Of a stretch of 10,323 nt of DNA, positions 6,468-10,323 are shown piece by piece (position 1 is the first letter of the stretch; each line of letters starts with the position of its first letter). Position numbers and translations under genes: made by a program. The notes under the pieces were generated by a model, which saw only the letters and a program-made list of their open reading frames with translations, was not told where the DNA came from and did not search any database. The stretch covers positions 4,183 through 14,505 of the forward strand of contig JAQUTO010000011.1 in assembly GCA_028694305.1 (NCBI GenBank). Reading direction: 5' to 3'. The DNA comes from Bacilli bacterium. GTDB lineage: Bacteria > Bacillota_I > Bacilli_A > RFN20 > UBA1709.

Positions 6468-7466
6468 TTATTGTGCTTTAATCTTTTTGATTTCTTCAAC
6501 AAGTAATGGCACGATTTTCTTAACATCACCAACAATGCCTAAATCAGCAATTTGGAAGATATTAGCAAATTTATCTTTGTTAATAGCAATGATAAACTCG
6601 GAATTTTCCATACCAGCGATATGTTGAATAGCACCGGAGATACCTAAAGCAAAGTAGACATTTGGACGGACAGTTTTACCTGTTTGACCAACTTGACGGG
6701 CTTGTTCAATAATGCCATCATCAACTACTGCTCTAGAACCGGAGACTGTAGCATGAAGTTCGGTGGCTAAATCTTCTAATAAATGAAGATTGGCTTTACC
6801 CACACCACGCCCGCAGGAAACAAGAATCTTGGCATCTTCAATTTTGACTTGTTTCTTGTTCTCGCGTTTGATTTCAACTACTTCAACCTTGAACTTAGAA
6901 GCATCGAATGGGACTTTAACAGTTGTTACTTCGCCTTTTCTAGATTCATCATAATGAAGTTTTTGCATAACTCCCGGACGAACTGTGGACATTTGAGGAC
7001 GAGTATTTGGAGAAACGATGGTTGCCATCAAGTTTCCACCGAAAGCTGGACGTGTCATAAATAAGGCACCTGAAGCTTCAGCCTCGAGTTTAGTGCAGTC
7101 TGCAGTTAAACCGGTTTTAAGTCTTGCGGAGAGTCTTGGAGCTAAATCACGACCAATGGAAGTAGCACCGATTAAAACAATATTTGGGTGTCTTTCATTG
7201 ATGATATGATAGGTAGCTTGAACATACTGTTCAGTTAAATAGTTTTCAAGGCACTTGTCATCAACTACGATGACTTCATCTGCGCCATAACCAATTAACT
7301 TCTTAGCTTCTTTTGAAACATTATAACCAACGAGAATAGCGTGAAGTTTACTGGAAGTAATATCAGCAATTTCGCGGCCCTTTCCTAGTAATTCAAAAGC
7401 AATGTCTTGAATTTTTCCGTCTCTTGTTTCGGCAAAGACGTATACATCTTTATATCCTTCTAACAT
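6468..7466 (-). CDS. etfA: Electron transfer flavoprotein, alpha subunit
   Basis: A 332-residue subunit that carries the mobile alpha-FAD and passes electrons to the partner dehydrogenase. An N-terminal nucleotide-hydrolase-like fold (about 1-195) is followed by the FAD domain (about 208-330). FAD-contact motifs are VSGSRAVVD (241-249), QVGQTGK (258-264), ISGAIQH (276-282), NKD (296-298) and DLGIVGD (308-314). There is no N-terminal ferredoxin domain of the kind some anaerobe EtfA proteins carry. The ribosome site AGGAGG sits just upstream and the gene starts ten bases after etfB. With the upstream acyl-CoA dehydrogenase and etfB it matches the bcd-etfB-etfA order of butyrate producers. Resemblance to bifurcating EtfA is from remembered family sequences. 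Confidence 0.97.
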   Translation of the reverse strand: MLEGYKDVYVFAETRDGKIQDIAFELLGKGREIADITSSKLHAILVGYNVSKEAKKLIGYGADEVIVVDDKCLENYLTEQYVQATYHIINERHPNIVLIGATSIGRDLAPRLSARLKTGLTADCTKLEAEASGALFMTRPAFGGNLMATIVSPNTRPQMSTVRPGVMQKLHYDESRKGEVTTVKVPFDASKFKVEVVEIKRENKKQVKIEDAKILVSCGRGVGKANLHLLEDLATELHATVSGSRAVVDDGIIEQARQVGQTGKTVRPNVYFALGISGAIQHIAGMENSEFIIAINKDKFANIFQIADLGIVGDVKKIVPLLVEEIKKIKAQ

Positions 7467-7476
7467 TGTGAACCTC

Positions 7477-8265
7477 CTATAAATAATGTTTCTCAGCTAA
7501 AGTCTTAGCAATAACTTTGGCAGCTTCTTGAGGGTCGAGGTTATCCATGACAGTTCCTGCAGCCTTAAGTTGTTTACCAAAGGATTCTTTGACTTGAGTT
7601 GGAGAGCCTTTAAGCCCTAGTTTTTCAGCAGGAGTATTAGTTTTCTCTGCTGTCCAAACATTGATTTGTTTATTGCGATAAACATCAATTAAACGTGCAA
7701 CATTCATATAACGAGGTTTCATACTTTCGCCAAGAACTGTAACGACGATTGGAGCTTTTGCTTTTAAAACATAAATCCGATCTTCAACTTTTCTTTCAAC
7801 GATAAAGTAACCATCTTTATAATCGATAGATGCAGCATAACTAATTTGAGGAATACCAAGTAATTCGGCTGTTTCAGGACCGACTTGAGCGGTATCACCA
7901 TCAATGGCTTGTCTACCCATAATAACCAAATCATATTCGAAATTCTTGATAGCTCCACATAGTGCAGTGGAAGTTGCGAGTGTATCAGCACCAGCAAACT
8001 TAAAGTCACTTAGTAAATAACCATCATCGGCACCCATGGCAATAGCTTCACGAATAATTTCTTGAGCTTGCATAGGTCCCATTGAAATAACAGTAACATT
8101 AGCACCATATTTATCCTTTAATCTTAAAGCGGCTTCAAGACCTGCTTTATCATCAGGATTCATAATGCTTGGAACGCCTTCACGAATTAAGGTACCCTTA
8201 ACTGGATCGATTTTAATTTCATTGGTATCAGGTACTTGTTTAATACAAACTAATATTTTTAACAT
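7477..8265 (-). CDS. etfB: Electron transfer flavoprotein, beta subunit (butyrate/bifurcating type)
   Basis: A 262-residue beta subunit that forms the heterodimer with EtfA. The N-terminus (LVCIKQVPDT, then GTLIREGVPS and NPDDKAGLEAALRLK, 36-50) and the nucleotide loop GRQAIDGDTAQVGPE (117-131) look like the EtfB of anaerobic Bcd-EtfAB complexes. There this site holds a second FAD that splits NADH electrons between crotonyl-CoA and ferredoxin. Respiratory EtfB instead binds AMP here and reads more like GKQAIDDDCNQ. Bifurcation is therefore likely, but it is inferred from sequence similarity. The ribosome site AGGAGG overlaps the stop codon of the dehydrogenase gene, linking their translation. 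Confidence 0.96.
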   Translation of the reverse strand: MLKILVCIKQVPDTNEIKIDPVKGTLIREGVPSIMNPDDKAGLEAALRLKDKYGANVTVISMGPMQAQEIIREAIAMGADDGYLLSDFKFAGADTLATSTALCGAIKNFEYDLVIMGRQAIDGDTAQVGPETAELLGIPQISYAASIDYKDGYFIVERKVEDRIYVLKAKAPIVVTVLGESMKPRYMNVARLIDVYRNKQINVWTAEKTNTPAEKLGLKGSPTQVKESFGKQLKAAGTVMDNLDPQEAAKVIAKTLAEKHYL

Positions 8266-8277
8266 TTTTCCATCCTC

Positions 8278-9414
8278 CTAGTGTAAAACCGCGCCAGAAA
8301 TAACCATTCTTTGAACTTCGCTAGTTCCTTCATAGATTTCTGTGATTTTGGCATCTCTCATCATACGTTCAATTGGGTATTCTCTAGTATAACCATAACC
8401 ACCGAACAATTGAACACATCTTGTTGTAACATTCATTGCTGTCTCTGCTGCAAATAGTTTTGCCATAGCAGCTTTAAGCGATAATGACTTATCGCCAGTA
8501 TCTTTTGCATCGGCGGCTTGTTCAACTAATAAACGAGCAGCTTCTGTTTTGGCATACATATCAGCAAGTTCAAATTGAGTGTTTTGGAAAGCACTAATTG
8601 GGCGACCAAATTGTTTTCTTTCCTTAACATACTTAACGGTTTCTTCAATGGCTCCTTGAGCAATACCTAATGCTTGAGAAGCAATACCAACACGTCCACC
8701 ATCTAATGTTTTCATTGCGATGGAGAAGCCTTGGCCTTCTTTACCAAGTAGGTTTTCCTTAGGAATCTTGACATTTTCGAATATTAATTCGCAAGTTGAT
8801 GAACCACGAATACCAAGTTTCTTTTCTTTCTTTCCAACAGTGAAGCCAGGAGTTGTACTTTCAAGAATGAAAGCACTAATGCCTTTAACACCTTTGGACT
8901 TATCAGTCATTGCAAAAATGATATAAACGTTGGCATAACCAGCGTTAGTAATAAAGATCTTAGAACCATTGACCACATAGTGGTCACCTTCTAAAACAGC
9001 CATTGTTTGTTGGCCAGAAGCATCGGTTCCTGCGTTTGGTTCAGTTAGACCAAAAGCACCTAACCATTCACCTTTTAAAAGTTTTGGTAAGTATTTTTGC
9101 TTTTGTTCTTCAGTTCCAAATTGATAAATTGGTTGGCAGCAAAGAGAAACGTGGGCTGAATAAGCGACACCAGTTGTGGCGCAAGCTTTAGAAATTGTTG
9201 AAATTGCTAAAGAATACATCTTGTTATCGCCACCGCAGCCACCATATTGAACTGGAAATGGAAGACCTAATAGACCGATATCTGCCATTTTCTTAATAGT
9301 TTCAGCAGGGAATCTTTCTTCTTCATCGATTTCTGCTGCAATTGGTTTGACTTCGTTTTCAACGAAATCCTTTAAAAGCGTCTTAAATGCTTTTAATTCT
9401 GGAGTTTCAATCAT
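8278..9414 (-). CDS. Acyl-CoA dehydrogenase, probably short-chain (butyryl-CoA dehydrogenase-like)
   Basis: A 378-residue flavoenzyme that interconverts acyl-CoA and trans-2-enoyl-CoA. Beside EtfBA in an apparent anaerobe it probably works as a crotonyl-CoA reductase. Both family signatures are seen: FGLTEPNAGTDAS (121-133) and QLFGGYGYTREYP...RMMRD (335-354). The catalytic base is the glutamate of IYEGTSE (E362), at the place used by short- and medium-chain enzymes. Length and the SKACATTGVAYSAHVSL segment fit the Bcd group. Exact chain length cannot be read from the sequence, so bcd is not assigned firmly; a branched-chain or other short acyl-CoA substrate is possible. The start has AGAGGT seven bases upstream and lies 11 bases after the hydratase gene. 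Confidence 0.95.
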   Translation of the reverse strand: MIETPELKAFKTLLKDFVENEVKPIAAEIDEEERFPAETIKKMADIGLLGLPFPVQYGGCGGDNKMYSLAISTISKACATTGVAYSAHVSLCCQPIYQFGTEEQKQKYLPKLLKGEWLGAFGLTEPNAGTDASGQQTMAVLEGDHYVVNGSKIFITNAGYANVYIIFAMTDKSKGVKGISAFILESTTPGFTVGKKEKKLGIRGSSTCELIFENVKIPKENLLGKEGQGFSIAMKTLDGGRVGIASQALGIAQGAIEETVKYVKERKQFGRPISAFQNTQFELADMYAKTEAARLLVEQAADAKDTGDKSLSLKAAMAKLFAAETAMNVTTRCVQLFGGYGYTREYPIERMMRDAKITEIYEGTSEVQRMVISGAVLH

Positions 9415-9425
9415 GTAGTTTACCT

Positions 9426-9818
9426 CTATTTCTTCATAATTTTAGCTTCACCAGTAGTGACAACTTCACCACGTTGGTTAATGCAGTCAGTCTTTAAAGT
9501 GTAAATGTGTCTTTCTTCGTTGACATCAATAATTTCAACCACAGTTGTAATTGTGTCATTGAGGTAGACAGGTTTCATAAACTTTAGAGTTTGACCTAGA
9601 TAAATGGAACCATTACCTGGTAGTTTGTTACCTAGAACAGCAGAAATATAGCCAGCAGAAATCATGCCATGAGCAATTCTTCTCCCAAACATAGATTTTT
9701 TAGCATACTCCTCGTCTAAGTGGACTGGGTTTGTATCGGAAGAGACCTTAGCGAACATCCGAACATCCTCATCTGTAACAGTCTTTGTCATCTCGGCTTT
9801 CATACCTTTTTCTAACAT
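9426..9818 (-). CDS. MaoC-like (R)-specific enoyl-CoA hydratase
   Basis: A 130-residue single hot-dog-fold protein. The hydratase-2 motif is FAKVSSDTNPVHLDEEYAKKS, with catalytic D28 and H33, followed by FGRRIAHGM. This matches PhaJ/MaoC-type enzymes, which hydrate trans-2-enoyl-CoA to (R)-3-hydroxyacyl-CoA or run in reverse. It is the first gene of an operon with acyl-CoA dehydrogenase and EtfBA, so it probably supplies or consumes their enoyl-CoA. The clostridial butyrate operon uses the unrelated (S)-specific crotonase Crt instead. A role as an acyl-ACP dehydratase cannot be excluded. The ribosome site AAGGAGG is six bases from the ATG. The strong promoter upstream carries two palindromes. 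Confidence 0.9.
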   Translation of the reverse strand: MLEKGMKAEMTKTVTDEDVRMFAKVSSDTNPVHLDEEYAKKSMFGRRIAHGMISAGYISAVLGNKLPGNGSIYLGQTLKFMKPVYLNDTITTVVEIIDVNEERHIYTLKTDCINQRGEVVTTGEAKIMKK

Positions 9819-9843
9819 AATATTCCTCCTTCCATTATAAAAT

Positions 9844-9859
9844 GTGAATACCTATTCAC
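9844..9859. promoter_or_regulatory. Candidate operator at the transcription start of the maoC operon
   Basis: GTGAATA-CC-TATTCAC is a perfect 7-base inverted repeat around two bases. It covers the predicted start site (about 9857), so a bound protein would block transcription. The TGAAT/ATTCA half-sites recall operators of TetR-type fatty-acid regulators such as B. subtilis FadR, though the spacing is shorter. The regulator gene is not in the window. Confidence 0.6.
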
Positions 9860-9863
9860 CTTT

Positions 9864-9892
9864 TTTATATCATTAAAATGATATGGGGTCAA
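9864..9892 (-). promoter_or_regulatory. Sigma-A promoter of maoC-acd-etfBA
   Basis: On the minus strand TTGACC (9892-9887) and TATAAA (9869-9864) are exactly 17 bases apart. The predicted start is near 9857 and the leader about 39 bases. It follows the rnpB terminator closely. Confidence 0.85.
9867..9884. promoter_or_regulatory. Second palindrome, inside the maoC promoter
   Basis: ATATCATT-AA-AATGATAT is a perfect 8-base inverted repeat around two bases. It fills most of the spacer and overlaps half of the -10 box. Its sequence differs from the palindrome at 9844-9859, so a second regulator is possible. AT-rich promoter DNA makes palindromes more likely by chance. Confidence 0.5.
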
Positions 9893-9902
9893 GAGAAAAC
9901 AT

Positions 9903-9932
9903 AAAAAAAGTGGAAAAAACGAGTTTTTCCAC
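9903..9932 (-). terminator. Rho-independent terminator of rnpB
   Basis: GTGGAAAAA (minus strand 9932-9924) pairs perfectly over nine bases with TTTTTCCAC (9918-9910) around a 5-base loop, followed by seven T. Confidence 0.88.
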
Positions 9933-9935
9933 AAT

Positions 9936-10279
9936 AAGTTGCGATTTAATAAGCCATGTTCTGTTTAAAGTAACCATTTATCTATGCATTGCATTTTCTA
10001 ACTAAATTCAGTTCTTTGTTAGAAATTCCCCTACCAAATTTGGGTTTCTCGCTTGTGGGGTTTACCGCGTTCCACTCTATTAATTTCTTAATAGACTACG
10101 TCACTGTGGCACTTTCAGGAATTAGATCATGTCCGAAGATTTAGACTTTCATTCCGCCGTTAGATGCTTCCATCTACCTAGTCTTATTTTTTGAACTAGC
10201 ACAATCACTACTAGCATCACAGCTAGTGCGAGCATGGACTTTCCTCTACCTATAAGGCAGCGATTACATAAATCGTACA
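9936..10279 (-). ncRNA. rnpB: RNase P RNA, Bacillus type (class B)
   Basis: The catalytic RNA that, with the small protein RnpA, trims the 5' leader from pre-tRNAs. On the minus strand the conserved core is clear: GAGGAAAGTCCATGCTCGC (starting at 10246), AGTGCCACAGTGACG (10113-10099), GTGGAACGCGGTAAACCCC, GAGAAACCCAAATTTGGTAG followed by GGGAA, and ACAGAACATGGCTTA near the 3' end. P1 forms between 10275-10269 and 9948-9942 (CGATTTA/TAAATCG), and P2 between 10267-10262 and 9975-9970 (GUAAUC/GGUUAC). At about 344 bases it is shorter than the 401-base B. subtilis RNA. P18 looks cut to a 4-base stem and there is no room for P19 between P2 and the 3' core. The ends are estimated from P1 to within a few bases. 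Confidence 0.96.
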
Positions 10280-10282
10280 TAT

Positions 10283-10311
10283 ATTAAAGCAAATCAAAAT
10301 AAAAAAAGCAA
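10283..10311 (-). promoter_or_regulatory. Candidate promoter of rnpB
   Basis: TTGCTT (minus strand 10311-10306) and TTTAAT (10288-10283) are 17 bases apart. The -10 box is extended by an upstream TGC. The predicted start, near 10276-10279, agrees with the 5' end inferred from helix P1. Confidence 0.5.
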
Positions 10312-10323
10312 CTAAAATAATCT

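Noticed and set aside
6783..7064. A 93-codon plus-strand reading frame opposite etfA, and other plus-strand frames opposite rny, recA and acd
   Set aside because: They are shadows of strongly coding minus-strand genes, with no ribosome sites, no recognisable domains and no promoters.
9834..9839. TATAAT just before the maoC ribosome site as a promoter
   Set aside because: Its start site would fall at or inside the ribosome site and there is no -35 box. The TTGACC-17-TATAAA promoter upstream is much better.
1..10323. CRISPR arrays, insertion sequences, tRNA genes, attachment sites or prophage genes
   Set aside because: No spaced repeats, transposase, integrase, cloverleaf or phage-like genes were seen. 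Composition and gene order look like uniform core genome.

Overview
The window is a compact stretch of low-GC chromosome in which every supported gene lies on the minus strand. Protein content and gene order point to a Gram-positive (Firmicutes/Bacillota) anaerobe, probably on the Bacilli/Erysipelotrichia/Mollicutes-related side. The reasons are the pgsA-cinA-recA-rny-ymdB order, a Bacillus-type (class B) RNase P RNA, strong AGGAGG ribosome sites, sigma-A promoters and butyrate-type electron-transfer flavoproteins. TGA ends pgsA and all Trp codons examined are TGG, so I see no sign of the mycoplasma code. I cannot name a genus.

In the direction of transcription (high to low coordinates) there are four blocks. 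(1) rnpB, the RNase P RNA (about 10279-9936), with its own promoter and a strong terminator. (2) A four-gene operon: MaoC-like hydratase, acyl-CoA dehydrogenase, etfB, etfA (9818-6468). It has a textbook TTGACC-17-TATAAA promoter decorated by two different palindromes and ends in two tandem terminators. Its products form a module that would reduce an enoyl-CoA, probably crotonyl-CoA, with flavin-based electron transfer, as in butyrate-type metabolism. (3) Housekeeping genes: pgsA-cinA-recA (6341-4277) as one unit with a terminator inside the recA end, then rny-ymdB (4143-1770) as a second unit with its terminator overlapping the ymdB stop. These cover anionic phospholipid synthesis, a stand-alone CinA C-terminal domain, recombination and mRNA decay. 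(4) A small exporter operon: an AbrB/SpoVT-type regulator, an ABC ATPase and a large ABC-2-type permease that runs off the left edge (1675-1). The three genes are joined by 8-base overlaps and have their own promoter plus a palindrome in the leader.

Most of the window is ordinary core genome. The parts most worth a second look are the double-operator promoter of the acyl-CoA operon and its pairing of an (R)-type hydratase with butyrate-type Acd/EtfBA. Next are the AbrB-like regulator with a nearby palindrome driving an exporter, the reduced RNase P RNA, and active-site-loop substitutions in CinA and YmdB. I found no CRISPR array, insertion sequence, tRNA, prophage gene or clearly unknown multi-gene system. 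There is no gene-free stretch over 300 bases.
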